In this document: positions 54,139 to 61,701 of the stretch, in pieces
Position numbering within the stretch: the stretch's first letter is position 1
How the letters are laid out: every line of letters begins with the position of its first letter
Assembly (NCBI RefSeq): GCF_027587205.1
Contig: NZ_JAPDOD010000045.1
Span: 1-64,000, forward strand
Source: Solirubrobacter ginsenosidimutans
GTDB lineage: Bacteria > Actinomycetota > Thermoleophilia > Solirubrobacterales > Solirubrobacteraceae
Length of the DNA: 64,000 bases
Direction of reading: 5' to 3'
Translations under genes and position numbers: made by a program
Notes under the pieces: generated by a model
Seen by the model: only the letters and a program-made list of their open reading frames with translations
What the model was told of the DNA's origin: nothing
Database searches by the model: none

Positions 54139-55005
54139 GTGTTCATCCGCCAACTCGAATACCTGACCGCCCTGGACCGGGAGCGCCACTTCGGTCGCGC
54201 GGCGGTCGCGTGCCACGTCTCGCAGCCGACGCTCTCGGCCGGTATCCGGAGCCTGGAGCGGGAGCTCGGGGTGCCGCTGGTGCGGCGCGCGCGCGAGTTC
54301 GAGGCGCTCACCCCCGAAGGCGAGCTGATCCTCGGGTGGGCGCAGCGGGCGCTCGCCGACCTGGAGTCGCTGCAGCAGGAGGCGAGCCGCCTGCGCGGCG
54401 GCCTGGAGGGCACGCTGCGGATCGGCGCGATCCCCACCTCGCTCCCGCTGTCGCCGATGATCACCGCGCGCTTCCGCGAGCGCCATCCGCGCATGCGCGT
54501 GCGGCTGATCTCGATGAGCTCGCGCCAGATCGCGCACGGGCTCGAGCACGGCGAGCTCGAGGCGGGGCTCACGTACCTCGACAACGAGCCGCTCGCGCGC
54601 GTGGACGCGGTCCCGCTCTGGAGCGAGCACTACCTGCTGGTCACGCCCGCCGACTCGCCGTTCGGCGTGTCGGTGACGTGGGCCGAGGCGGCAACCCTGC
54701 CGCTCTGCCTGCTGACGCCGGACATGCAGCATCGGCGGATCGTCGACGGCGCGTTCGGCGCCGCGGGCGCGACGCCGAACCCCGCGGTCGAGACGAACTC
54801 CGTCTCCACGCTCGTCGCCCACGCGCGTGCGGGGCTCCCGGGCATCACGGCCCACACGTGGCTCGACGCCAACCCGCTCCCCGCCGACCTGCGAGCGATC
54901 CCGCTCGTGGACCCGCTGATCGAGCACACGATCGGGCTCGTCACGTCGACCGCCGTCGAACGCACCCCGGTCATCACCGAACTGCTCGACCTGCTTTCTA
55001 GTTAG
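54139..55005 (+). CDS. LysR-family regulator of the formate dehydrogenase operon
   Basis: The 288-residue protein has an N-terminal winged helix (LTALDRERHFGRAAVACHVSQPTLSAGIRSLE) and a substrate-binding domain. Its divergent placement against the fdh operon and the adjacent T-N11-A site suggest it controls that operon, as FdsR does in Cupriavidus. The effector is not deducible. GTG at 54139 immediately follows the palindrome, so any binding there would also block its own expression. Confidence 0.9.
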   Translation: MFIRQLEYLTALDRERHFGRAAVACHVSQPTLSAGIRSLERELGVPLVRRAREFEALTPEGELILGWAQRALADLESLQQEASRLRGGLEGTLRIGAIPTSLPLSPMITARFRERHPRMRVRLISMSSRQIAHGLEHGELEAGLTYLDNEPLARVDAVPLWSEHYLLVTPADSPFGVSVTWAEAATLPLCLLTPDMQHRRIVDGAFGAAGATPNPAVETNSVSTLVAHARAGLPGITAHTWLDANPLPADLRAIPLVDPLIEHTIGLVTSTAVERTPVITELLDLLSS

Positions 55006-55487
55006 AGCAGGAGCGCGAAGGCGAGCAGGTCCACGCCCGGCAGCGGCGACCAGTCGCGCTGCGGGTCGCGCGTGAAGCCCAGCCGCTCGTAGATGCGGTG
55101 CGCCGCGCGCATCGCCGGCTGGCTCGAGCACACGACGCCGGCGCGGCCGCGGCTCGCCGTCTCTTCGACCACGCGGCGCAGCAACTCGGTCCCGACGCCG
55201 CGGCCCTGCGCGGCGGGGGAGACGGCGAGCATCCGGAACTCGGTCTCGTCGTCGGTGGCGATCTCGCCCAGCGGGCCGCCGTCGGGCACGAACGTGACGG
55301 TGCCGAGCAGCTGTTCCGCGTCCACCGCGACCAGCAACTCGGCGGCGTGTGCGCGGGCCGCGGCGTCGCGGAGGACGTCGGCGTAGTTCCCCGCCTGGCT
55401 GAGGAACGGCGCGTAGGCGGCGACGCAGAGGTCGCCGACGGCGTCGAACTCGGCTTCGGTCGCGACGCGGATCTCGAGCGGCTGCAC
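55002..55487 (-). CDS. GNAT-family N-acetyltransferase
   Basis: The 161-residue GNAT protein has the acetyl-CoA motif SPAAQGRGVGTELLRRVVE and the C-terminal AAHRIYERLGFTR. The acceptor substrate is unknown. It ends in a 4-base convergent overlap with the LysR gene and shows no functional link with fdh. Confidence 0.88.
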   Translation of the reverse strand: MQPLEIRVATEAEFDAVGDLCVAAYAPFLSQAGNYADVLRDAAARAHAAELLVAVDAEQLLGTVTFVPDGGPLGEIATDDETEFRMLAVSPAAQGRGVGTELLRRVVEETASRGRAGVVCSSQPAMRAAHRIYERLGFTRDPQRDWSPLPGVDLLAFALLL

Positions 55488-55582
55488 GGCGGCGCGGAGG
55501 CTAGCGCGAGACCGCCGTCCCGGTGATCACCACGTTGCGAGGCCTCTTCTCCTGCCGCATCGTGCGGCCTACCTTCCGAGGC

Positions 55583-55984
55583 ATGTGGGCGCTGCTGCTG
55601 CCGGTCGCGCTGGTCGGTTTCACGCTGTTGACGAGTGCCTGCGGCGTCGCCATGCGCAAGCGCAAGCGGCCCTGGTTGAGCGGGTGGTTGGCGATGCTCG
55701 CCGTGATCGCGATGGGCGCGTTCCTCGTGATCCCGTTGCACGCGCACGATCCAAACGTCTCAAGCGGCGCCTTCGTGTGGTCGATCGTGTTGGCGACGGT
55801 CGGCCTCGGCGTGCTCCCGGTGGTCGCGTTCTATTCGCTCGGATACTGGCTCGCGGATTGGCTGGTCGTGGGCATCGCCGCTTGCGTGCTGGCGCTTCCG
55901 CTCGCCCCCTACCTGCTGTTCGGCCTGATCTGGACCATCGCGGCGTCCGGCTGCCCGCCGGACGCCTACGAGTGCCCGTTCTGA
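55583..55984 (+). CDS. Small integral membrane protein (paralogue of 57568-58008)
   Basis: The protein has about 133 residues and four hydrophobic segments, for example WLAMLAVIAMGAFLVIP and ACVLALPLAPYLLFGLIW. It shares a VAFYSLG(Y/F) core and overall plan with the 57568-58008 product, so the two are likely paralogues flanking the HxlR operon. The start is uncertain (ATG 55583, or GTG 55523 in the same frame). The 3' end overlaps the HxlR gene by 19 bases. The function is unknown. Confidence 0.6.
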   Translation: MWALLLPVALVGFTLLTSACGVAMRKRKRPWLSGWLAMLAVIAMGAFLVIPLHAHDPNVSSGAFVWSIVLATVGLGVLPVVAFYSLGYWLADWLVVGIAACVLALPLAPYLLFGLIWTIAASGCPPDAYECPF

Positions 55985-56463
55985 GCGGCGGCGGCGTAAC
56001 GCTGCCGCATGCCCTCGCCGGCGGTCTCGCCGGCGATGAACGCGACGTCGAGCTCCTCGATCGGGCGGCCCGTCTTGCGATCGATCACCACCGGCTCGAT
56101 CGCCTCGCCGGTCGTGCGGTCGATCGGGATGAGCTTGCGGGCGTGGCCGGTGACGTGGTTCTCGCTCCACGTGTAGAGCGCCAGGATGACCGGGCGGAAC
56201 GCGGTGCCCGCTTCGGTCAGCACGTACTCGTCGCGTGGCGGGTGCTCGGAGTAGCGCTGCTTCGTGAGCAGGCCGGCGTCGACCATCGCCTTCAGCCGGC
56301 GGGCGAGCATGCTGGGGGAGATCCCGAGGTTGCGCTGCAGGTCGTCGAAGCGGCTGAAGCCGTCGAACACGTCACGCAGGATCAGGATCGTCCACCACTC
56401 GCCGACCGACTCGAGGCCGAGCGCGATCGGGCATTCAGCGTCCGCGAAGCTCGTCCGCCGCAT
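55966..56463 (-). CDS. HxlR-family transcriptional regulator
   Basis: The 165-residue protein has the HxlR winged helix with CPIALGLESVGEWWTILILRDVF, LGISPSMLARRLKAMVDAGLL and the wing around YVLTEAG. One Cys near the N-terminus (C11) is typical of the redox- or aldehyde-responsive members. It starts 3 bases after the aldo/keto reductase stop and is thus co-transcribed with it. The 23-bp palindrome before the reductase gene is its likely operator. Confidence 0.92.
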   Translation of the reverse strand: MRRTSFADAECPIALGLESVGEWWTILILRDVFDGFSRFDDLQRNLGISPSMLARRLKAMVDAGLLTKQRYSEHPPRDEYVLTEAGTAFRPVILALYTWSENHVTGHARKLIPIDRTTGEAIEPVVIDRKTGRPIEELDVAFIAGETAGEGMRQRYAAAAQNGHS

Positions 56464-56466
56464 GGC

Positions 56467-57519
56467 TCAGGCCACCGGAATCACGGGGAGCGTGAAGCGG
56501 GTCGCGTCGCCGCCCAGCACCCGGTCGCGGACGCTGGCCGTCACCGCGTGCGGCACACCGAGCGTCGGGGCGCTGACGGCGTCGAGGCGGTCGGCCTGCT
56601 CGCGCGTGAGGGTGACGTCGAGTGCGGCGAGGTAGTCCTCGAGCTGCACGACGCTGCGCGGGCCGATGATCGACACCACCGAGGTGGTCGAGCGCGCGTC
56701 GAGGTCGCGCAGCCAGGCCATCGCCACCTGGGCCGCCGGCACGCCGAGCTCGTCCGCGATCGTGAGCACCTCATCCACGGTTCGCGTCTTTTGATCGGAA
56801 TCCTCGGTGTGGATCAACCGGTTCCAGTCGGTCAGGCGGCCCGCGTCACTCTGGCGGTACTTGCCCGTCAGCAGCCCGCCGCCGAGCGGCGACCACAACG
56901 TGACGCCGAGCCCGAGCGCCTCGGCCATCGGGATCAGCTCGCGGTCGGCGGTGCGCTCCACGAGGCTGTACTCGACCTGGATGCCGGAGATCGGCGTCCA
57001 CCCGCGCAGCTCCGCGATCGTCTGCGCCCGCGCCACCCGCCAGGCGGGGAAGTTGGACAGGCCGGCGTGGACGATCTTGCCGCTCGTGACGAGGTCGTCG
57101 AGGCCGCGCAGGATCTCCTCGATCGGCGTCACGCCGTCCTGGAAGTGCACCCAGTACAGGTCGATGCGGTCGGTCTGGAGACGCTTCAGACTCCCCTCGA
57201 CCGCCCGCACCATGTTCTTGCGGCCGTTCCCGGTCGTGCTGATCGACGGCTCGTTGACGCCGTTGGAGTACTTGGTGGCGACGACGAAGTGATCGCGATC
57301 GGCCTTGAGGAAGTCGCCGAGCAGCGTCTCGGACTCGCCGAGCTGGTAGCCCTCGGCGGTGTCGATCAGCGTCCCGCCCGCCTCCGCGAAGCGGTCGAAG
57401 ATCCGCCGCGCCTCGCCGGGCTCTGCGCCCATGCCCCAACTGGTGCCGAAGTTGCCCGCGCCGAGCGCGTACTCGGAGACCCTGGGGCCGGTCAGTCGTC
57501 CGAACGTCCGGTGTCGCAT
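56467..57519 (-). CDS. Aldo/keto reductase
   Basis: The 350-residue TIM-barrel reductase has the catalytic residues in DTAEGYQLGESE (Asp, Tyr), ATKYS (Lys) and WVHFQD (His), and IIGPRSVVQLED at the NADPH site. The substrate is unknown; it probably detoxifies carbonyls sensed by the HxlR partner. ATG at 57519 has GGGAG 5 bases upstream. Two in-frame ATGs at 57534 and 57531 fall inside the operator and are less likely. Confidence 0.9.
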   Translation of the reverse strand: MRHRTFGRLTGPRVSEYALGAGNFGTSWGMGAEPGEARRIFDRFAEAGGTLIDTAEGYQLGESETLLGDFLKADRDHFVVATKYSNGVNEPSISTTGNGRKNMVRAVEGSLKRLQTDRIDLYWVHFQDGVTPIEEILRGLDDLVTSGKIVHAGLSNFPAWRVARAQTIAELRGWTPISGIQVEYSLVERTADRELIPMAEALGLGVTLWSPLGGGLLTGKYRQSDAGRLTDWNRLIHTEDSDQKTRTVDEVLTIADELGVPAAQVAMAWLRDLDARSTTSVVSIIGPRSVVQLEDYLAALDVTLTREQADRLDAVSAPTLGVPHAVTASVRDRVLGGDATRFTLPVIPVA

Positions 57520-57529
57520 GGTGGCTCCC

Positions 57530-57552
57530 ATCATCGAAGTAACTTCGATGAT
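57530..57552. promoter_or_regulatory. Perfect 23-bp palindrome, probable HxlR operator
   Basis: ATCATCGAAGT and ACTTCGATGAT are exact 11-base inverted arms around one A. It lies 11 bases upstream of the aldo/keto reductase start and 16 bases upstream of the divergent membrane-protein gene, so a bound dimer could control both. Confidence 0.7.
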
Positions 57553-57567
57553 AGTAGCTAGTGACTG

Positions 57568-58008
57568 GTGACGCGGCGAGCGGTCGGGTACGGTCCCAGC
57601 GTGGTCGGGCTCGCATTGGTCATCTGGCCGGTTCCGGCGTGCGGCGCGCTCGTCTCGCTGCTCTTCGGCCGCAGCGCCGGGCACGACGGGGTGCGCTGGT
57701 TCAGCGGGCGGCTCGCCTTCCTGCTCGGACTCGCGCTCTGCGCTGCGAGCGTCGTCGTGCTGGTCGAGCTGAACAACGAGTTCGGCTTGCGGCTCGCGGG
57801 CGCCGCGCTGCTCGGGGCGGCCGTGCTGGGCGTCCTCGCGATACCGGCGGTCGCGTTCTATTCGCTCGGCTTCGCCGTTCGCCGCGGCTGGCTGGCGGGC
57901 GCGCTCTGGTTCGCCGGAACGCTCCCGCTCACCGCGTACACCGTGCTCGCGGGCCTCGCCTACTTCGACCTCGTGGTCTGCGCCGGTGGGTGCGTGTTCG
58001 TCGACTGA
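57568..58008 (+). CDS. Small integral membrane protein (paralogue of 55583-55984)
   Basis: The 146-residue protein has four hydrophobic segments (such as LAFLLGLALCAASVVVLV and LAGALWFAGTLPLTAYTVLAG) and the shared VAFYSLGF core. It contains no known motif. It starts with GTG at 57568 close to the HxlR palindrome and ends 6 bases before the convergent subtilase stop. The function is unknown; its location suggests control with the reductase operon. Confidence 0.65.
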   Translation: MTRRAVGYGPSVVGLALVIWPVPACGALVSLLFGRSAGHDGVRWFSGRLAFLLGLALCAASVVVLVELNNEFGLRLAGAALLGAAVLGVLAIPAVAFYSLGFAVRRGWLAGALWFAGTLPLTAYTVLAGLAYFDLVVCAGGCVFVD

Positions 58009-58014
58009 GCGGCT

Positions 58015-59733
58015 TCAGCGGATCCGCACGACGCGGCGCGACAGGTGCGACGTCGGATAGCCGTAGCCGTCGACTCGCACTTCCAGCGTCTTCAGGCGGC
58101 GGTAGCGGGCGGCGGTCATCCGGGTCGAGAGCGTCGTCTGCCCGCTGCGCTTGAGACGCACCAGCCGCTGCATGAGCTGGGTGCGGCCGTTGAAGACCCG
58201 GGCGGTGACCGAGCAGGCCGCGCGGCAGCTGAGCGTCACCTGCAGCCGGCCTGAGCGGAACTGGGCGCGGCGGAAGCTGAGCAGCCGCGGGTTGGCGGCG
58301 AGAGAACGTGGAGGCGACGCCGGCGGCCCGTTCGGGCTCGTATCCGGCGTCCGGTTGGGCGCTCCGCCGTCAGGTGTCGGCGTGGGTTCCGGTGGTGTCG
58401 GCGTGGCGGTGGGCACCGGGGTCGGTGTCGCCGTCGGCTGCGGAGCGGGATCGGTGTCCTGGCCCATCGTCGCGAAGCTGTCCAGCGCGCCGTCGATGCT
58501 GAGCCGGCGCGGGACGGGCGTCCGGGCGAACGCGGCCGGCCGATCGGCGCCGTCCAGCAAGGCCTGCACCGCCTGGCGGGCGCTCGACCCAAGGCTGCGC
58601 AGGACTCCGGCGGTGCCGGCGACCAGCGGGGCGGAGAGCGACGTCCCGGAGTCGATCGAGTAGCCGCCATCGTGCGAGAGGACGTAGATCCCCATGCCGG
58701 GTGCGGCGAGTTCCACGTCGGTGCCGAAATTCGAGAAGGACGCCAGCGAGTTGTCCTCCTCGCTCGCGCCGACGCAGATCCCGTTCGCCGAACGCGCAGC
58801 CGCGTCGCACGGTGACTGCGGGTTCTGGTCGGTCGAGAGCGAGTCGTTGCCGGCCGCCACCACGAACACGATCGCCGGGTACGCGCGCATGATGCTCGTG
58901 TACAGGTCCAGGAGCGCAGGCGTCGAGTCCGCGCCGAGTGAGAGGTTGATCACCGACGCATCGTGGCTCGCGGCGACGTCGATCCCGGCGATCACGTCGG
59001 AGAGGCGCGCCGAAGGCGGCTCGACACCCTCGCTGTCGGGGAAGACCTTGACGTCCATGACCTGGCAGCGGGGACACGTGCCCGCGACGCCTTGGTCGTC
59101 CGCGCTCGCCGCCGCGGCGCCGGCGACCTCCGTGCCGTGCCCGACGACGTCCTGCGGCGTATGCGAGCCGGTCACGACGTCGAACCCGTGCGTGCCGTCG
59201 GCCGGGTTGGTCCACGCCCGCGCGGCGAGATCGGGATGGCCGAGGTCGACGCCGGTATCGACCACGCCGATCGTGACGCCCGGCGCGGCTTCGACCTCCG
59301 GCCAGCGCTGCGCGCTGACGATTCCGGTGTTGCCCTCCTCTGGCACGAAGTACCACTGCCAGCACGCGAGCGGATCGCTGAAGACGAGCAGCGTCTCGGG
59401 GTTCCCGCGCCCAGGCACACACGCCGTCGGCGCGGTCGTCACGTGGAACTCGCGGTTGGGAGCGACCCACCGCACGCCATCAGCGCGCTCGAGCCGCGGA
59501 AGTTGCCCGGACGCCACCTGCGCCTGCTGCACGACCAGGCCGGCGGGTCGGGCGATCGTCTCCGCTCCGGCGTGCCCGAGCGCGGTGGCCCGCTGCGCCG
59601 CCGTCGCGTGAGACTCGAAGCCGACGACGACGTCCTCGCTCGCGCGCGCCGGCGCGGCGGCGAACAGCGCCGCGGCGACGACCACGCCCATGGCCGACGC
59701 GGCCAGCCGCACGTGGATCGCCTCTCGTGTCAC
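58015..59733 (-). CDS. Secreted subtilisin-like (S8) serine protease
   Basis: The 572-residue protein has a signal peptide (about 1-31, AAPARA cleavage region) and a short propeptide. The catalytic triad lies in VVDTGVDLGHPD (Asp), GHGTEVAG (His) and SGTSLSAPLVAG (Ser). A Thr/Pro repeat linker (PTATPTPVPTATP) near residues 435-465 leads to a C-terminal Arg-rich beta-domain with two Cys (LSCRAACSV), a module common on secreted proteins of this group. It degrades extracellular protein. The linker DNA (about 58370-58440) is a low-complexity repeat. Confidence 0.93.
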   Translation of the reverse strand: MTREAIHVRLAASAMGVVVAAALFAAAPARASEDVVVGFESHATAAQRATALGHAGAETIARPAGLVVQQAQVASGQLPRLERADGVRWVAPNREFHVTTAPTACVPGRGNPETLLVFSDPLACWQWYFVPEEGNTGIVSAQRWPEVEAAPGVTIGVVDTGVDLGHPDLAARAWTNPADGTHGFDVVTGSHTPQDVVGHGTEVAGAAAASADDQGVAGTCPRCQVMDVKVFPDSEGVEPPSARLSDVIAGIDVAASHDASVINLSLGADSTPALLDLYTSIMRAYPAIVFVVAAGNDSLSTDQNPQSPCDAAARSANGICVGASEEDNSLASFSNFGTDVELAAPGMGIYVLSHDGGYSIDSGTSLSAPLVAGTAGVLRSLGSSARQAVQALLDGADRPAAFARTPVPRRLSIDGALDSFATMGQDTDPAPQPTATPTPVPTATPTPPEPTPTPDGGAPNRTPDTSPNGPPASPPRSLAANPRLLSFRRAQFRSGRLQVTLSCRAACSVTARVFNGRTQLMQRLVRLKRSGQTTLSTRMTAARYRRLKTLEVRVDGYGYPTSHLSRRVVRIR

Positions 59734-59751
59734 GCGTCGAACGCTATTCAG

Positions 59752-59787
59752 CGGTTCTCGGGTGACCGGGTAGCCATCCGAGAACCG
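59752..59787. repeat. Perfect 10-bp stem-loop between secreted-protein genes
   Basis: CGGTTCTCGG (59752-59761) and CCGAGAACCG (59778-59787) form a stem with a 16-base loop. A third CGGTTC copy follows at 59794-59799. It lies just after the stop of the Ig-like gene and upstream of the protease gene, so it could be a terminator without T-tract or an operator. Confidence 0.45.
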
Positions 59788-59806
59788 TACCGTGCGGTTC
59801 TAAGGA

Positions 59807-61543
59807 TCAGCAGGCGACGGGCGACTTCGCGCCGGGCGGCTGGCACTTCGTCGTGATCAGCGGCTTCTTGCCCGCCCGCACCGTCAGGATCTTCACCGCG
59901 TTGATCGCGTTCGGCTTGGAGACGATGACCGTGATCACGTCCTTGGCCTTGAGCGGCTTCTTGATGAACTTGGCCAGCGTCACCGTGCCGAAGGCGTTCT
60001 TCTTCGTGAAGCCCTTGCCCTTCAGCCCCGACGGGCAGCCCTTGCCCTTACAGGTCGCGGTGACCGTCGCGCCGAGCGGGACATTCTTGACCTGCAGCGT
60101 CGTGAACTTCGTCGTCTTCTTGCCGGCCGTCGCGAAGAACGCCATCGTGACGAGGATCTGCTCAGGCTTGGTGTTCTGCGACAAGACCACCGGGGTCGTT
60201 CCGACGATGCCATCGCAGTTCTCGTCGACCGCGTTGTCGAGGATCTCGATCGCCCCGGGACGGATCGACGGATCGGCGTCGTTGCAGTCGATCTGCGCAT
60301 TGAAGCCGTCGTTGTCGTCGTCGTTGGCGGCGACCGACCACTTGCGGGAGGCTGCGGCGCCGACGTTCCCCGCCAGGTCGATCGCTCGCACCTCGAAGGT
60401 ATGAGCGCCCGCGGTCAGGTGGTCGACCACGATGCCGGACGTGCACGGGGCGAAGGCCGCGCTGTCGAGCCGGCACTCGAAGGTCGAACCGGTCTCGTTG
60501 TTGTCGAAGTTGAACGTCTCGGTGTTGACGGCCTGCAGCGCGCCCGCACCCGGCCCGGAGTTGCTGTCGAGCCTGGCGACCGGCAGAACGGTGTCGACCC
60601 GCCACGTTCGCACGATCGGCACACGGTCGAACTCGGGACCGTCCTTCGCTCGGATGCGGAACGTGTGCACACCGTCGGGGAGGTTCGTGAAGGACTTGGT
60701 CGCCCGATTGTCCGCGGGGTTCTTGGCTCCGCAGTCACCGCTCGTCGGGATGGTCGCGTTGTCGAGCGAGCAATCGAAAAACAGGCCGCTCAACGACGAG
60801 AACGTGAACGTCGGCGACTGCACGTTCGAGACGTTCGCCGGACCGCTCACCAGCGTCGTATCGACGATGCGGAACGTGGCCGTCGGGCTGATCGCGCCCG
60901 GACCGTTGCCCGAGAGGTCCTTGCCCTGGACGCGAAATGTGTACGTCCCTTCACCGAGCGTGAGTGTCTGTGCGCCGTTTGGGCACGCGGTAAACGGCGC
61001 GGATCCAAGCGAGCACACGGAGCTCGAGAGCGGCTCGTTGGCGCCCCAGTTCAGCGTCACGGTGCGATCGGTCGTCGTCGAATAGGTCACCGTCGGCTGC
61101 GTGGGCGTCGGGGCGGTGTGATCTTCGAACACCGCAATCGCCGTGAACCCGCCGCTGAACGCGACCGTGCTGCAGGTCAACGCGGTGCTCCCGGCACACC
61201 CTGGTGCGTTCCCGTCCCAGCGCACGAAGTTCCAGTGGCCCGCCGGCGAGGCCTGCGAGGCCGCGGTGAGCTGAATGATCGCGGGGAAGATGGCCGGCGG
61301 GGTAACTGACGAGATTCCGATTGCCGCGGGACAGGCCGTGATGGCAGCGTTCGGTTTGCTGACGGCTGTGCAGGTTCCAGCTGAGCTCGACACGGAACCC
61401 GAGCCGCTGATGAGCGGGACCACGGTCACCACGTCAGCGAGCGCGGGCGCGGACGAGAACCCGATCGCGGCGAGGCTCGCGCATGCGGCGAGCAGCAGGG
61501 CGCGAAGCCTTGGCAGGCGCTGGTACGACAGTGGCATGAACAC
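59807..61543 (-). CDS. Secreted multidomain protein with Ig-like repeats and a MopE-type metal-binding motif
   Basis: The protein has about 578 residues. The signal peptide ends near APALA. Several Ig-like/fibronectin-like beta repeats with paired Cys follow (for example GTYTFRVQGKDLSGN and GVHTFRIRAKDGPE). Then comes a calcium-type motif DDDNDGFNAQIDCNDADP with DENCDG, as in MopE/thrombospondin-like proteins, and a Lys-rich tail. It is probably surface-exposed or released. GTG at 61543 has GGGAG 6 bases upstream; ATG at 61537 is the alternative. The role is unknown, possibly adhesion. Confidence 0.8.
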   Translation of the reverse strand: MFMPLSYQRLPRLRALLLAACASLAAIGFSSAPALADVVTVVPLISGSGSVSSSAGTCTAVSKPNAAITACPAAIGISSVTPPAIFPAIIQLTAASQASPAGHWNFVRWDGNAPGCAGSTALTCSTVAFSGGFTAIAVFEDHTAPTPTQPTVTYSTTTDRTVTLNWGANEPLSSSVCSLGSAPFTACPNGAQTLTLGEGTYTFRVQGKDLSGNGPGAISPTATFRIVDTTLVSGPANVSNVQSPTFTFSSLSGLFFDCSLDNATIPTSGDCGAKNPADNRATKSFTNLPDGVHTFRIRAKDGPEFDRVPIVRTWRVDTVLPVARLDSNSGPGAGALQAVNTETFNFDNNETGSTFECRLDSAAFAPCTSGIVVDHLTAGAHTFEVRAIDLAGNVGAAASRKWSVAANDDDNDGFNAQIDCNDADPSIRPGAIEILDNAVDENCDGIVGTTPVVLSQNTKPEQILVTMAFFATAGKKTTKFTTLQVKNVPLGATVTATCKGKGCPSGLKGKGFTKKNAFGTVTLAKFIKKPLKAKDVITVIVSKPNAINAVKILTVRAGKKPLITTKCQPPGAKSPVAC

Positions 61544-61653
61544 GGCTTTCTCCCTGACTCCCCTACGTTGGGGCGACTCTACGCCCGCATGGTCGCGTGA
61601 GGAAAGGGCTGCGCACTCCAACTTTTGTCTAGGTGCGTGCCGGGCACGACGGC

Positions 61654-61686
61654 CGAACGGCCGCGCGATGCTTGCGCGGCCGTTCG
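61654..61686. terminator. Perfect 13-bp GC-rich hairpin after the LVIVD-type gene
   Basis: CGAACGGCCGCGC and GCGCGGCCGTTCG pair around the loop GATGCTT. The hairpin lies 16 bases downstream of the minus-strand stop at 61702. No T-tract is present, as is common for high-GC actinobacterial terminators. Confidence 0.6.
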
Positions 61687-61701
61687 AGGTCGATCAGGTC
61701 G

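Noticed and set aside
54122..54141. OxyR and its binding site
   Set aside because: ATAG-N7-CTAT fits OxyR, but the regulator is divergent from formate dehydrogenase genes, and I saw no convincing OxyR redox Cys pair. A generic LysR site explains it.
58370..58450. Tandem DNA repeat or CRISPR-like array
   Set aside because: It is the coding sequence of a Thr/Pro linker in the subtilase. Units are short, imperfect and without spacers.
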